DNA of 64,000 nt from Alteripontixanthobacter sp. (GTDB lineage Bacteria; Pseudomonadota; Alphaproteobacteria; Sphingomonadales; Sphingomonadaceae), in contig JBDVPM010000008.1 in NCBI GenBank assembly GCA_039968605.1, positions 620,001 through 684,000 on the forward strand, read 5' to 3'. Positions within the stretch are counted from its first letter, which is position 1; each line of letters opens with the position of its first letter. Position numbers and translations under genes: made by a program. Of this stretch, positions 45,191 through 54,596 are shown in pieces. The notes beneath the pieces were generated by a model. The model was not told where the DNA came from and made no database searches. It was given only the letters and a program-made list of their open reading frames with translations.

Positions 45191-47248
45191 ATGTTCAAAA
45201 AAATCCTGATTGCCAATCGCGGTGAAATTGCTTGCAGGGTCATCAAGACCGCGCGCCGGATGGGCATTGCCACCGTGGCGGTATATTCCGATGCCGATGC
45301 CCGCGCGCCCTTCGTTCAGATGGCGGATGAGGCGGTGCATATCGGCCCCGCGCCAGCCGCCGAAAGCTATCTGATCCCCGAAAAGATCATCGATGCCTGC
45401 AAGCAGACCGGGGCCGAGGCTGTCCATCCCGGCTATGGCTTCCTCTCGGAACGCGCCAGCTTCGTCGAGGCGCTGTCGAAGGAAGGTATCGAGTTTATCG
45501 GTCCCCCCGCTGGAGCCATCGCAGCGATGGGCGATAAAATCGAATCCAAGAAACTGGCGAAGGCTGCCGGGGTTAACACCGTCCCCGGATCGCCCGAGGC
45601 GATCGATACCACCGAAGAAGCGCTCAAATGGGCGAACGATATCGGCTATCCGGTAATGATGAAGGCCAGCGCGGGCGGCGGCGGCAAGGGTATGCGGCTG
45701 GCCTGGAACGACACCGATGTCGAGGAAGGCTTCGAGGCGACACAGCGCGAGGGGCTCAACAGCTTTGGCGATGAGCGCGTATTCGTGGAAAAGTTCATCG
45801 AGGACCCGCGCCATATCGAAATCCAGGTGCTGGGCGACCGGCACGGCAACATCCTTTACCTCAATGAACGCGAATGCAGCATTCAGCGCCGCCATCAGAA
45901 GGTGGTCGAGGAAGCCCCGTCGCCCTTCGTCACCCCGAAAATGCGCAAGGCGATGGGCGAACAGGCTGTCGCTCTGGCGCAGGCGGTGGATTATCACTCC
46001 GCCGGGACGGTCGAATTGATCGTGTCGGGCGCGGATGAAAGCGGGGAGAGTTTCTACTTCCTCGAAATGAACACACGCCTGCAGGTCGAGCATCCGGTAA
46101 CCGAGGCGATTACGGGCATCGATCTGGTCGAACAGATGATCCGCGTGGCTGCTGGCGAGAAGCTTGAGCTGACGCAGGACGATATCGGCATCAATGGCTG
46201 GTCGATCGAAAACCGCGTCTATGCGGAAGATCCCTATCGCGGATTCCTGCCCAGCATCGGGCGGTTGGTGACCTATCAGCCACCAGAAGCCGAGCAGCGT
46301 CAGGCTCCGACATTCTCCGACGACCAAGAAGCCTATATCCGCATCGATGATGGCGTTGTCGAAGGCGGCGAGGTGTCGATGTTCTACGACCCGATGATCG
46401 CCAAGCTGATCACCTGGGCCCCGACGCGGGACGAGGCGGCGGACCTGCAAGTGAAGGCGCTCGACGCATTCCGTATCGACGGGCTCGGCCACAATGTCGA
46501 CTTTCTCAGCGCCATCATGCAGCACCCCCGCTTCCGTAGCGGCGATATCACCACCGGCTTTATCGCTGAGGAGTATCCGGACGGTTTCGAAGGTGCGGCG
46601 GCTTCGGACAGCTTGCTGCGTAACCTGGCGGCGATCGGCGGCACGATCGCGGCGATCGAGGCGGACCGGGCGCGGCGCATTGGCGGGCAGCTCGATGGTC
46701 CGCTCGCCCCTCCGGGTGAATGGTCCGTCAAACTCGGCGGTAACGACTATGCGGTGAAGCTGGAAGAACACGCGATCACCGTCGATGGCGACCCGGTCGA
46801 CTTTTCGATGCGCTACACCCCCGGCGACGATTTCGTGCAAGTAGCACTGTTCGATCCGCCCCGGGACGAGGGTGACGATGAACGCGCCGCCGATGCGGTG
46901 TACGGCATCCAGGTCGCTCGCCACCACACCGGTCTTGCGCTCACCACCCGCGGCGCGACGCACCAATTGGGTGTCCTTCCCGCCAGCATTGCCGAATTGA
47001 CGCGGCATATGATCGAGAAAATTCCGCCCGACTTGTCGAAATTGCTCATCTGCCCGATGCCCGGCCTGTTGGTGAAGCTCCACGTCGACGAGGGAGACGA
47101 AGTACAGCCCGGTCAGCCGCTGGCCACGGTGGAGGCCATGAAGATGGAAAACATCCTGCGCGCCGAAAAAGCGGCGACGGTCTCAAAAGTGAATGCTCAG
47201 GAGGGCGAAAGTCTGGCCGTGGATGCGGTGATACTGGAGCTGGAATAG
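45191..47248 (+). CDS. pccA: Propionyl-CoA carboxylase alpha subunit (biotin carboxylase and carrier)
   Basis: Carboxylates its own biotin with ATP and bicarbonate, then passes the carboxyl group to the pccB product. The 685-residue protein has a biotin-carboxylase domain (KKILIANRGEIACR; ATP-grasp loop SAGGGGKGMRL; LEMNTRLQVEHPVTE), a middle linking domain, and a C-terminal carrier domain. The biotinyl lysine is K651 in VEAMKMEN, 35 residues from the end, as usual. It closes the methylmalonyl block and depends on bioB upstream. No ribosome site of strength is visible, consistent with coupling to the gene before it. Confidence 0.97.
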   Translation: MFKKILIANRGEIACRVIKTARRMGIATVAVYSDADARAPFVQMADEAVHIGPAPAAESYLIPEKIIDACKQTGAEAVHPGYGFLSERASFVEALSKEGIEFIGPPAGAIAAMGDKIESKKLAKAAGVNTVPGSPEAIDTTEEALKWANDIGYPVMMKASAGGGGKGMRLAWNDTDVEEGFEATQREGLNSFGDERVFVEKFIEDPRHIEIQVLGDRHGNILYLNERECSIQRRHQKVVEEAPSPFVTPKMRKAMGEQAVALAQAVDYHSAGTVELIVSGADESGESFYFLEMNTRLQVEHPVTEAITGIDLVEQMIRVAAGEKLELTQDDIGINGWSIENRVYAEDPYRGFLPSIGRLVTYQPPEAEQRQAPTFSDDQEAYIRIDDGVVEGGEVSMFYDPMIAKLITWAPTRDEAADLQVKALDAFRIDGLGHNVDFLSAIMQHPRFRSGDITTGFIAEEYPDGFEGAAASDSLLRNLAAIGGTIAAIEADRARRIGGQLDGPLAPPGEWSVKLGGNDYAVKLEEHAITVDGDPVDFSMRYTPGDDFVQVALFDPPRDEGDDERAADAVYGIQVARHHTGLALTTRGATHQLGVLPASIAELTRHMIEKIPPDLSKLLICPMPGLLVKLHVDEGDEVQPGQPLATVEAMKMENILRAEKAATVSKVNAQEGESLAVDAVILELE

Positions 47249-47281
47249 GCCGCTCTTACAGATCGGTTCAGGTGACCGGGT

Positions 47282-48391
47282 TCAGTGGGCGCGCAGTTGC
47301 TCGTCGAGGAACTCGGTAACATCTGCCATGTCCACGTCACGCGCCAGATAGGCAGCGCCGATACCGCGCAGCAGGATGAAGGGCAGGTTGCCGGCATCCA
47401 TTTTCTTGTCATGCAGCATATGAGCGGCCAGCGTCTGCCCGCTGCAATCCAATCCCAGCGCGGCAATTTCGCTGGGTAGCCCGGCCAGATCGACAGCGCC
47501 CGCAACCCGCTCGGCATCGCTTAGCGACATCAGCCCGCGCCTCGCCGAATATCGCGCCGCAAGCACCATGCCCAGCGCCACGGCCTCGCCATGTAGAAGC
47601 GTGTCGCAAAAGCCGGTCTCTGCCTCCAGCGCATGGCCGAATGTGTGGCCCAGATTGAGCAGGGCCCGCGCCCCGGTGGTCTCGCGCTCGTCCTCGGCCA
47701 CGATCTGCGCCTTGGCGGCCACGCTGCGCGCCACCGCCTCTTGCTGCGCGGCACGCTCGCCGCCGATCACGCGGGCACCATTATCGGCGCACCAATCGAA
47801 AAATGCGGCATCGCCGAGCACGCCATATTTCAGCACCTCGGCATAACCCGCCCTCAATTCGCGGTTCGGCAGCGTGGCAAGCGTGGCGAGGTCGGCCAGC
47901 ACCAGAGCGGGCTGGTGGAACGCCCCGGCAAGGTTCTTGCCCGCCCTTGTATTGATGGCGGTCTTCCCGCCCACGGAGGAATCGACCTGTGCCAGCAAGG
48001 TGGTCGGCACCTGGATGAACCCGCAGCCGCGCTTGACGATACTTGCCGCAAATCCGGTCAAATCGCCGATCACGCCGCCGCCAACGGCAAGGATGTGATC
48101 GCCCCGCTCGACCCCTTCGGCCAGCAGCCAGTCCACCAGCGCTTCCAAGCCGCGCCAGCTTTTGGCCTGTTCCCCGGCATCGACGATATGCCAGCGCGGC
48201 TCGAACCCGGCCTCGCTCAATGTCCGGCCAACCGTTTCGCCCCAGGCGGCGTGGACATTATCGTCCGTGACGATCGGCACCTGCGTCTTGCGCAGCAGCG
48301 CCCCGCACTGGGCGGGGAGCGTGGCCAGCAAATCGTCACCCACCCGTACTTCGTAGGATCGGCCCGCAAGTTCTACGGGAATTACAGCCAT
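47282..48391 (-). CDS. aroB: 3-Dehydroquinate synthase
   Basis: Second shikimate step: NAD- and metal-dependent cyclisation of DAHP to 3-dehydroquinate. The 369-residue protein has GGGVIGDLTGFAAS, GGKTAINTRAGKNLAG and the metal-binding LNLGHTFGHALE, all in order. It overlaps the aroK end by 10 bases on the same strand and is probably translationally coupled. With the DAHP synthase at 590 and aroK here, three of the seven chorismate steps are in this window. It converges with pccA with a 33-base gap. Confidence 0.96.
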   Translation of the reverse strand: MAVIPVELAGRSYEVRVGDDLLATLPAQCGALLRKTQVPIVTDDNVHAAWGETVGRTLSEAGFEPRWHIVDAGEQAKSWRGLEALVDWLLAEGVERGDHILAVGGGVIGDLTGFAASIVKRGCGFIQVPTTLLAQVDSSVGGKTAINTRAGKNLAGAFHQPALVLADLATLATLPNRELRAGYAEVLKYGVLGDAAFFDWCADNGARVIGGERAAQQEAVARSVAAKAQIVAEDERETTGARALLNLGHTFGHALEAETGFCDTLLHGEAVALGMVLAARYSARRGLMSLSDAERVAGAVDLAGLPSEIAALGLDCSGQTLAAHMLHDKKMDAGNLPFILLRGIGAAYLARDVDMADVTEFLDEQLRAH

Positions 48392-48963
48392 CGCTCGATT
48401 GCCTCCAGAATTGCCTGCGCAGTTACCGCATGCGGGCCATTGTCGCTCGGCACCCGTAAATGGGCCTGCGAATAGAATGGCTCGCGCTGCGCATGGAGGC
48501 GAGTGAGAATTTCTTTGGGGTCGCCGTTTTTAAGCAAAGGCCGCGTCTTGCGCCGCCCGGTCCGCTCCACCAGCGTGTCGATATCGCAATCGATCCACAC
48601 GGCGACGGCTTTATCCAGGATCAGCGCGCGCGTCTGGTCGTTCATGAAGGCACCGCCGCCAGTGGCGATCACACCGCGCCGTTCCTCGATCAAGCGGGCG
48701 ATTACGCGCCGTTCCCCATCGCGGAAATGCGCCTCGCCAAATCGTTCGAAAATCTCGCCGATGCTGAGCTGTGCGGCGCGCTCTATCGCATCGTCGGCAT
48801 CCACGAAATCGGTGCGGATCATTTCGGCAAGACGTCTTCCGACGGTCGATTTGCCCACACCCATCAGTCCGACAAGCACCACCGGCCGATCGATCCTGCG
48901 CGCGATGGCCGCGATTTCGCCCGGCGATAGGGCTGGGCCTGGGTTTGTCGACGCTTGGGTCAT
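48382..48963 (-). CDS. aroK: Shikimate kinase
   Basis: Phosphorylates shikimate at O3 using ATP. The 193-residue protein has the P-loop GLMGVGKST at residues 32-40 and the substrate motif DADDAIERAA. The adenine-lid segment includes ATGGGAFMNDQTR. An N-terminal tail of about 25 residues before the P-loop is longer than in E. coli but ordinary in this order. It is the first gene of the aroK-aroB pair and is divergent from a small membrane-protein gene, with 58 bases between starts. Confidence 0.95.
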   Translation of the reverse strand: MTQASTNPGPALSPGEIAAIARRIDRPVVLVGLMGVGKSTVGRRLAEMIRTDFVDADDAIERAAQLSIGEIFERFGEAHFRDGERRVIARLIEERRGVIATGGGAFMNDQTRALILDKAVAVWIDCDIDTLVERTGRRKTRPLLKNGDPKEILTRLHAQREPFYSQAHLRVPSDNGPHAVTAQAILEAIERWL

Positions 48964-49021
48964 TGCCGCCCCGCCTATAGATGGGCTAAAGCCCGCGCAA
49001 CCGCGTGTTGCGGACTGGAAT

Positions 49022-49201
49022 ATGGGTCAGGCAGTGCAATCGATGGCAATCAACAAGACAGCAATCGGGCGGATCGTGCTCGGCATGTTGGCGCTCACCG
49101 TAATCATCTTGGGATGGGCCTGGATCGATGGCGGGCGAGAGCCGCTGCGCCCGATTGTCCAGACCATCGAGCCACCGGCCCCGCTATCGGAGAACGCATG
49201 A
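49022..49201 (+). CDS. Small single-helix membrane protein
   Basis: A 59-residue protein with one hydrophobic segment (VLGMLALTVIILGWAWI) and a proline-rich end. Two in-frame ATGs (49022 and 49043) are possible and neither has a strong ribosome site. It overlaps the next gene's start by four bases (ATGA), which argues that it is translated. The predicted topology is a short cytoplasmic N-terminus and a periplasmic tail. Function unknown; the coupling suggests it works with the exported protein that follows. Confidence 0.5.
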   Translation: MGQAVQSMAINKTAIGRIVLGMLALTVIILGWAWIDGGREPLRPIVQTIEPPAPLSENA

Positions 49202-51054
49202 TGAGATCCGGTTGGCTGATCGGGGCTGCGGCCCTGGCGATCACCTCGACGCTGGTGGTGGCGCAGGACGCGCCCGAATCGCTGCTGCCCCCGGGCTTCG
49301 ACGATCCGGCCCCCGCTCCGAGCCCGACGTCTGCACCGTCCCCCGCACCCCGGGCCGCACCGCAGCCAAACGTAACGCGTCCCGCCCCGTCGGCGCCTCC
49401 CGGCCCGGGAAGCACGCCGGTAATTCAGCCGATCCCGACTACGCCCCCTGCGGCGGCTCCGGCCCCGCTGCCCTCGGGCCTGCCAAGCATTTCCGAGCTG
49501 GAAAGTCTTTCAACCGACGAGCTGGACGAGGCGCTGGGTCTGCGTCCGAGGTTCGATATACCCGCCGCCGCGCGCCGTTCGATGGCACAGGTCGGTTTGC
49601 TTTCGGCTGCAGAAGGCGGTTTGCCGGTCGATGCTTTGTCGCAGCAGCCCGGCGCAATCGTTGCGGCGGCTTTGGGCGGAACCGATGGGCCACTGGTGTC
49701 GCGCTGGGGCCACATTCTGCTGCGCCGCGCATTGGTCAGCCGCCTTTCCGCGCCGCAAGGGATGAACCCGGTTCGCTTCGCTGCCCTGCGCGCCCGCGTT
49801 CTCAATTCGATGGGAGAACATGGCGCGGCGCGGGCATTGGTCCAGGATATCGATACCGGCAATTGGGATGATGCGCTGACCGATGCGGCGCTCGATGCCT
49901 ATATCGGAACGGGCGATATCGTCGGCGCGTGTCCGGCAGTGCGCATTGGGCGAAGCGATCGCGAAGACTCGCGCTGGGAATTGCTGCAAGGGATCTGCAA
50001 CGCCTATGCGGGCGAAAGCGGACGCGCCAACACCGATCTCACCCGGGCGTTGCGGCGCGACGATACTCCGGACATCGACGTGCTGCTGGCGCAGCGTTTT
50101 GCCGGAGCCGCCGGGCGCGGCCGCCGCGCAGTCAATCTGGAATGGGACGGTGTGGACGAGCTGAGCCCGTGGCGGTTCGCGCTGGCAACCGCACTGGGCG
50201 CTGAACTGCCCGATAATCTGAGCAGTAATGACAGCGCCTATTACCAGCGCATTCGCGCACTTTCACCGTCATTGCCGTTGGAACAGCGGGTTTCGGGCGC
50301 ACAAGTGGCCGCACGCGAAGGGATCATGTCATCGGCCGCAATGGTCGATCTCTATTCGCAGCATTACGCCCAAGGGGGTGCCGGCCCTGTCGCATCGCGT
50401 CTGCGAGAGGCTTATGTCGGTAATCAGCCCGCCAGCCGGCTGGCCGCCATCAAGGATGTGTGGGGCGGGGCACAGGCGGCTGATCCCGATTATGCGCGCC
50501 AGGTGCTGACCGCTTTTGCCGCTGCTCGCATTCCTGCAAATGAAGAGTTTATCGACGATGCCGGTTTGCTCGTTTCCTCCATGCTGAGCGCAGGGCTGGA
50601 CCGGGACGCGATGGAATGGGGTAGCATCGTTCCCGAAGGCAGCTTGGCTTGGGCTCAGCTGGCTCTGGCGCAGCCGAGGCGTAGCAATCCGGTTTCCGGT
50701 GGCGCGCTCGACGATTTCATGGATGACGACACCAGCGTGCAGCAGCGCAAAACGCGTTTCCTGTTGGCCGGGCTGGCAGGGCTGGGCCGTCTGGAAAGCG
50801 ATGATCTCGACGATTTTGCCGAAAGTCTCGGCGTCGATCTGGCTCGTCAGAGCAAATGGTCGCGGCTGATCGGGCAAGCGGCCGCTACGAATAATCAGCC
50901 GCTGGTGGCCTATCTGGCGGGGCTCGGGATGCAGGGATCCAGCTGGGACCAAATGACCGCTCGGCACCTGTTTCACATCGTATCGGCGCTGGACCAGGTG
51001 GGATTGTCCGCCGAAGCCCGTATGATCGCTGCCGAGGCGGTTGCACGCGGCTGA
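49198..51054 (+). CDS. Exported proline-rich protein with helical repeats
   Basis: A 618-residue protein with a signal peptide (residues 1-21, ending VVAQ), then a proline/alanine-rich stretch to about residue 95 that looks like an unfolded spacer. The rest (from SISELESLSTDELDEALGL) is predicted mainly helical, alanine-rich and repeat-like, comparable to TPR-type solenoids. Similar proteins are conserved as hypotheticals in sphingomonads between aroK and xerD. Function is unknown; a cell-envelope scaffold role is a guess. The stop overlaps the recombinase start by one base. Confidence 0.68.
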   Translation: MMRSGWLIGAAALAITSTLVVAQDAPESLLPPGFDDPAPAPSPTSAPSPAPRAAPQPNVTRPAPSAPPGPGSTPVIQPIPTTPPAAAPAPLPSGLPSISELESLSTDELDEALGLRPRFDIPAAARRSMAQVGLLSAAEGGLPVDALSQQPGAIVAAALGGTDGPLVSRWGHILLRRALVSRLSAPQGMNPVRFAALRARVLNSMGEHGAARALVQDIDTGNWDDALTDAALDAYIGTGDIVGACPAVRIGRSDREDSRWELLQGICNAYAGESGRANTDLTRALRRDDTPDIDVLLAQRFAGAAGRGRRAVNLEWDGVDELSPWRFALATALGAELPDNLSSNDSAYYQRIRALSPSLPLEQRVSGAQVAAREGIMSSAAMVDLYSQHYAQGGAGPVASRLREAYVGNQPASRLAAIKDVWGGAQAADPDYARQVLTAFAAARIPANEEFIDDAGLLVSSMLSAGLDRDAMEWGSIVPEGSLAWAQLALAQPRRSNPVSGGALDDFMDDDTSVQQRKTRFLLAGLAGLGRLESDDLDDFAESLGVDLARQSKWSRLIGQAAATNNQPLVAYLAGLGMQGSSWDQMTARHLFHIVSALDQVGLSAEARMIAAEAVARG

Positions 51055-51971
51055 TGGCCAGCGCCGCCATCGGCGAATTTCTCGCCATGCTGGCGGCGGA
51101 ACGGGGTGCCGCTGCCAACACCATCGCCGCCTATCGCCGCGATCTGGAGGCCGCCGACGCATTGGCTGGCCCACTGGAGCAGGCCGAGCGAGACGACCTG
51201 GCCGAACTGTCCAGCCATTGGTCCGACCTCGCCCCTTCGACCATCGCTCGCAAGGCATCCGCTTTGCGCCAGTTTTACGGATTCCTGGTGGATGAGGGAC
51301 ACCGCGGTGACGATCCCTCTGCCGCCCTGCCGCGCCCGCGTGCGCGCCGTCCTTTGCCCAAATTGCTGTCGCATGCGGAGGTCGAGAGGCTATTCGCCCG
51401 CGCGGAACTGGAGGCGGAAAACGCCAAACCCTCATCGGTCCGCCTGCTGACTATGCTTGAATTGCTGTATGGATCGGGATTGCGCGCCAGCGAGCTGGTG
51501 TCGCTGCCGCTTGCCGCAGTGCCGCGCGATGCGCCGTTCCTCACGGTGACGGGGAAGGGCGGACAGGCGCGGATGGTGCCGATCAGCGGACGGGCGAAAG
51601 CCGCCCTCTCGCGCTGGCTGCCGCTGCGCGGCGGGGGTGCCGCGGTGAAGTCGAAATTCCTGTTTCCGTCGCGCGCAGCGCATCTGTCACGCGTGCGGCT
51701 GTTCCAGCTGCTGAAAGAACTGGCTGTTCGCGCCGATATTCCGCCGGAGAGGGTCAGTCCGCACGTCCTGCGTCACGCATTCGCGACTCACTTGCTGGAA
51801 GGCGGCGCGGATCTGCGCGTGCTGCAAACGCTGCTCGGCCACGCGGACATTACCACCACCCAGATTTACACCCATGTCGATTCGGCGCGGTTGGTTGCTT
51901 TGGTGAATCAATGCCATCCACTTGCCCGAACAAGCGGCCAGCCACTTGCCCACAAGGCAAATGGGGACTAG
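51054..51971 (+). CDS. Xer-type tyrosine recombinase (XerC/XerD)
   Basis: A 305-residue recombinase that resolves chromosome dimers at dif. The N-terminal SAM-like domain begins AAIGEFLAMLAAERG. The catalytic set is R144 (GSGLRASEL), HVLRHAFATHLLEGG, LLGHADITTTQIYTH and nucleophile Tyr272. Sequence and position before accA fit the housekeeping Xer protein, most like XerD, rather than a mobile-element integrase. It is not near the island at the right end, so I do not link it to that. Confidence 0.92.
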   Translation: MASAAIGEFLAMLAAERGAAANTIAAYRRDLEAADALAGPLEQAERDDLAELSSHWSDLAPSTIARKASALRQFYGFLVDEGHRGDDPSAALPRPRARRPLPKLLSHAEVERLFARAELEAENAKPSSVRLLTMLELLYGSGLRASELVSLPLAAVPRDAPFLTVTGKGGQARMVPISGRAKAALSRWLPLRGGGAAVKSKFLFPSRAAHLSRVRLFQLLKELAVRADIPPERVSPHVLRHAFATHLLEGGADLRVLQTLLGHADITTTQIYTHVDSARLVALVNQCHPLARTSGQPLAHKANGD

Positions 51972-51980
51972 CTGGCGACG

Positions 51981-52931
51981 ATGATTTCCTACCTCGAATT
52001 CGAGAAACCCGTCGCCCAGCTCGAAGCCCGGATCGCCGAACTGCGTTCAGCCTCCGAAGGCGATGAGGTGGATATTTCGGCCGAGCTCAAACGGCTGGAA
52101 GACAAGAGTGCGGCTTTGCTCGCCAGCACCTATTCCTCGCTCAGCCCGTGGCAGAAAACACAGGTGGCCCGGCATCCAGCTCGCCCGCATTTTCGCGATT
52201 TCGTGACCCATGCTTTCGAAGAGTTCACCCCGCTTGGCGGTGACCGGTTCTATGGCGAGGACGAGGCTATAATGGGCGGCTTCGCCCGGCTGGATGGCCG
52301 GCGGGTCATGCTGATAGGCCATGAAAAGGGCCATGATACCGAAACCCGGATCAGGCACAATTTCGGGATGGGCAAACCGGAGGGCTATCGCAAGGCGATC
52401 CGCTTGATGGAACTGGCCGACCGTTTCGGGCTGCCGGTCGTGACGCTGGTCGACACTTCGGGCGCGTTTCCCGGTGTCGAGGCGGAAGAGCGCGGCCAGG
52501 CGGAGGCTATCGCCCGCTCGACCGAAGCCTGCCTCGCGCTGGGCGTGCCGATGGTGGCCGCGGTGGTCGGCGAAGGCGGATCGGGCGGCGCCGTCGCACT
52601 TGCCAGTGCCGAGCGGGTGCTGATGTTCGAACATGCGGTTTATTCGGTGATCTCTCCCGAAGGTTGTGCCTCGATCCTGTGGCGCACCGCGGACAAGGCC
52701 CCCGACGCGGCGCAGGCGATGAAAATCACCGCTCAGCACCTCAAGGGGCTGAATGTGATCGACCGGATCGTGACCGAACCGGTCGGCGGCGCGCACCGCG
52801 CTCCCGAAGCCGCCGCACGGGCGCTGGCCCAAGCGATTTCCGAAGAGCTCGATGCGCTGGGGGACCTGGCACCGGAAGACCTGCGCCGAATGCGCGAGGA
52901 ACGGTTCCTCCAGATCGGCACAGCCATCTGA
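51981..52931 (+). CDS. accA: Acetyl-CoA carboxylase carboxyltransferase subunit alpha
   Basis: Part of the ACC complex that makes malonyl-CoA for fatty acid synthesis; pairs with AccD. The 316-residue protein shows the family start (YLEFEKPVAQLEARIAELR), IMGGFARLDGRRVM, then DTSGAFPGVEAEERGQAEAI and EGGSGGAVALASAE for CoA binding. The length is normal. It starts ten bases after the xer gene and is probably transcribed with it. Biotin for the complex would again come from bioB. Confidence 0.96.
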   Translation: MISYLEFEKPVAQLEARIAELRSASEGDEVDISAELKRLEDKSAALLASTYSSLSPWQKTQVARHPARPHFRDFVTHAFEEFTPLGGDRFYGEDEAIMGGFARLDGRRVMLIGHEKGHDTETRIRHNFGMGKPEGYRKAIRLMELADRFGLPVVTLVDTSGAFPGVEAEERGQAEAIARSTEACLALGVPMVAAVVGEGGSGGAVALASAERVLMFEHAVYSVISPEGCASILWRTADKAPDAAQAMKITAQHLKGLNVIDRIVTEPVGGAHRAPEAAARALAQAISEELDALGDLAPEDLRRMREERFLQIGTAI

Positions 52932-53027
52932 TTTCGGGAACAAAGGCAGCGCACCGGCTGTTGCCATAGGCATCACCAGATGCGTGGCGGGTGGAGCGCC
53001 ATGTCCAAGCCTAAGGGGAGTCGCTTC

Positions 53028-54506
53028 ATGCCATCCATTAAGATTATCGCTCTTGTCACCGCAGCGCCGCTCGCATTGGCCGGCTGCGCCACACTTGGCG
53101 GGCCGGTGCCGGATAGTTCAACACCGATCACCGCCAGCGAAGCGCAGCAGGGCGCGGAATATCACCCGCAATTGCTCGCCCAGTTCGGCGGCGCAATGAC
53201 CGGGGCACAGGCATCTTATGTCGAGCAGGTCGGTCAGAATATTTCAGTGCAATCGGGCCTCGCCAATGCGCGTTCCGATTTCACCGTCAGCATGGTGAAC
53301 AGCTCGGTCAACAACGCTTTCGCTATTCCCGGCGGCTATGTTTACACCACCCGCCAGTTGGTCGCGCTGATGGACAATGAGGCCGAACTGGCCGCAGTTC
53401 TCGGCCACGAAGTCGCCCACGTCGCCGCCCGCCATTCGCAGCGCCGCCAGCAAACGGCACAGCGCAACAGCCTGTTGGGCGGGCTCGGCGCGATTCTTTC
53501 AGGCGTTCTGCTTGGCGATACCGGGCTGGGCAGCTCGCTTGGGCGGACTTTCCTCCAGGGCTCGCAGTTGCTCACGCTGAAGTTCTCGCGCAGCCAGGAA
53601 ATCGAGGCGGATGAGCTGGGTATCCAGTATCTTGCGCGGGCCGGTTACGATACGCAGGCAATGGGTACGGTGTTGCAATCGCTGGCCGAACAGAATGCGC
53701 TCGACGCGCAGTTGCAAGGCCGCGCTAACGCTACCTTGCCAGAATGGGCATCGACTCACCCCGATCCCGCCAGCCGCGTGCAGAATGCGCTGTCCAGGGC
53801 GCAGGCAGTCGGCAGCACGGCCGGTGTGACCAACGAAGTCACGTTCCTCAACCGCATTGACGGCCTGATCTATGGCGACGATCCGGAACAGGGCGTTATC
53901 GAGGGCAACCGCTTCATCCACCCCGAATTGCGGCTGTCGTTTACCGCCCCCAATGGCTTTTACATGGTCAACGGAACGCGGGCCGTATCGATCAACGGCC
54001 AGAGCGGCCAGGCCCAGCTCTCGCTGGCGCAATATAATGGCGATCTCGATCGCTATGTGCGCAGCGTGTTCGCCCAGATTGGCGGCGAGCAGCAGCAGCT
54101 GACGCCGAGCTCGATCCGGCGCACGACGATCAACGGCCTTCCGGCTGCGTTCGGAACCGCCCGCGTGCAGACCAATAATGGCGAAGTCGATCTGGTCGTA
54201 TTCGCCTATGAATTTTCCAACGACCGCGCCTATCACTTCCAGGCGGTGACAGCCGCCGGGCGGTCGGGTACGTTCGAGCCGATGTTCAATTCCATGCGGC
54301 GGATCAGCCAGTCGGAGGCCGATGCAGTGATCCCGCGCCGGATCGACGTTGTCACGGTGCAGCGCGGCGATACGGTCAACACGCTGGCGCGCCGCATGGC
54401 CTACGATAATGGTCAGGTGGAACGGTTCCGCGTACTTAATTCTCTCGGCGCAAATGAAGGTCTGCGTGCGGGCGAGAAAGTGAAGATCGTGGTGCGTGCC
54501 CGCTAA
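53028..54506 (+). CDS. M48-family zinc metalloprotease lipoprotein with LysM-like end
   Basis: A 492-residue protein. The signal peptide ends in a lipobox (LALAGC, lipid-bearing Cys20). The M48 domain has the zinc site HEVAH (residues 127-131) and the third ligand in EIEADELG. The C-terminal 60 residues (VVTVQRGDTVNTLARRM, then LRAGEKVKI) look like a LysM-like peptidoglycan-binding unit. BepA-like proteases of this family check outer-membrane protein assembly in the periplasm. ATG 53028 is chosen because AAGGGGAG lies seven bases upstream; in-frame starts at 52980 and 53001 would precede that site. Confidence 0.9.
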   Translation: MPSIKIIALVTAAPLALAGCATLGGPVPDSSTPITASEAQQGAEYHPQLLAQFGGAMTGAQASYVEQVGQNISVQSGLANARSDFTVSMVNSSVNNAFAIPGGYVYTTRQLVALMDNEAELAAVLGHEVAHVAARHSQRRQQTAQRNSLLGGLGAILSGVLLGDTGLGSSLGRTFLQGSQLLTLKFSRSQEIEADELGIQYLARAGYDTQAMGTVLQSLAEQNALDAQLQGRANATLPEWASTHPDPASRVQNALSRAQAVGSTAGVTNEVTFLNRIDGLIYGDDPEQGVIEGNRFIHPELRLSFTAPNGFYMVNGTRAVSINGQSGQAQLSLAQYNGDLDRYVRSVFAQIGGEQQQLTPSSIRRTTINGLPAAFGTARVQTNNGEVDLVVFAYEFSNDRAYHFQAVTAAGRSGTFEPMFNSMRRISQSEADAVIPRRIDVVTVQRGDTVNTLARRMAYDNGQVERFRVLNSLGANEGLRAGEKVKIVVRAR

Positions 54507-54545
54507 GGGATAACGCACTGCGCCGCCACGGGCGGACGCAAAAAA

Positions 54546-54571
54546 GGGCGGCGAGGTTTCCCTCGCCGCCC
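54546..54571. terminator. Bidirectional intrinsic terminator
   Basis: A strong hairpin, GGGCGGCGAGG (54546-54556) with CCTCGCCGCCC (54561-54571) and a four-base loop. It is flanked by AAAAAA on the left and TTTCTTTT on the right. It sits between the convergent M48 protease and pilin genes and would stop transcription from both sides. Confidence 0.92.
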
Positions 54572-54596
54572 TTTCTTTTGCTCAAAGGCGTTCGGC

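Noticed and set aside
45146-47083. 645-residue open frame antisense to pccA
   Set aside because: pccA is unambiguous with an intact biotin site; the antisense frame is compositional.
51054-51971. Xer recombinase as integrase of the right-end island
   Set aside because: Sequence and accA context are those of the housekeeping dimer-resolution enzyme, and it lies 4 kb outside the island.
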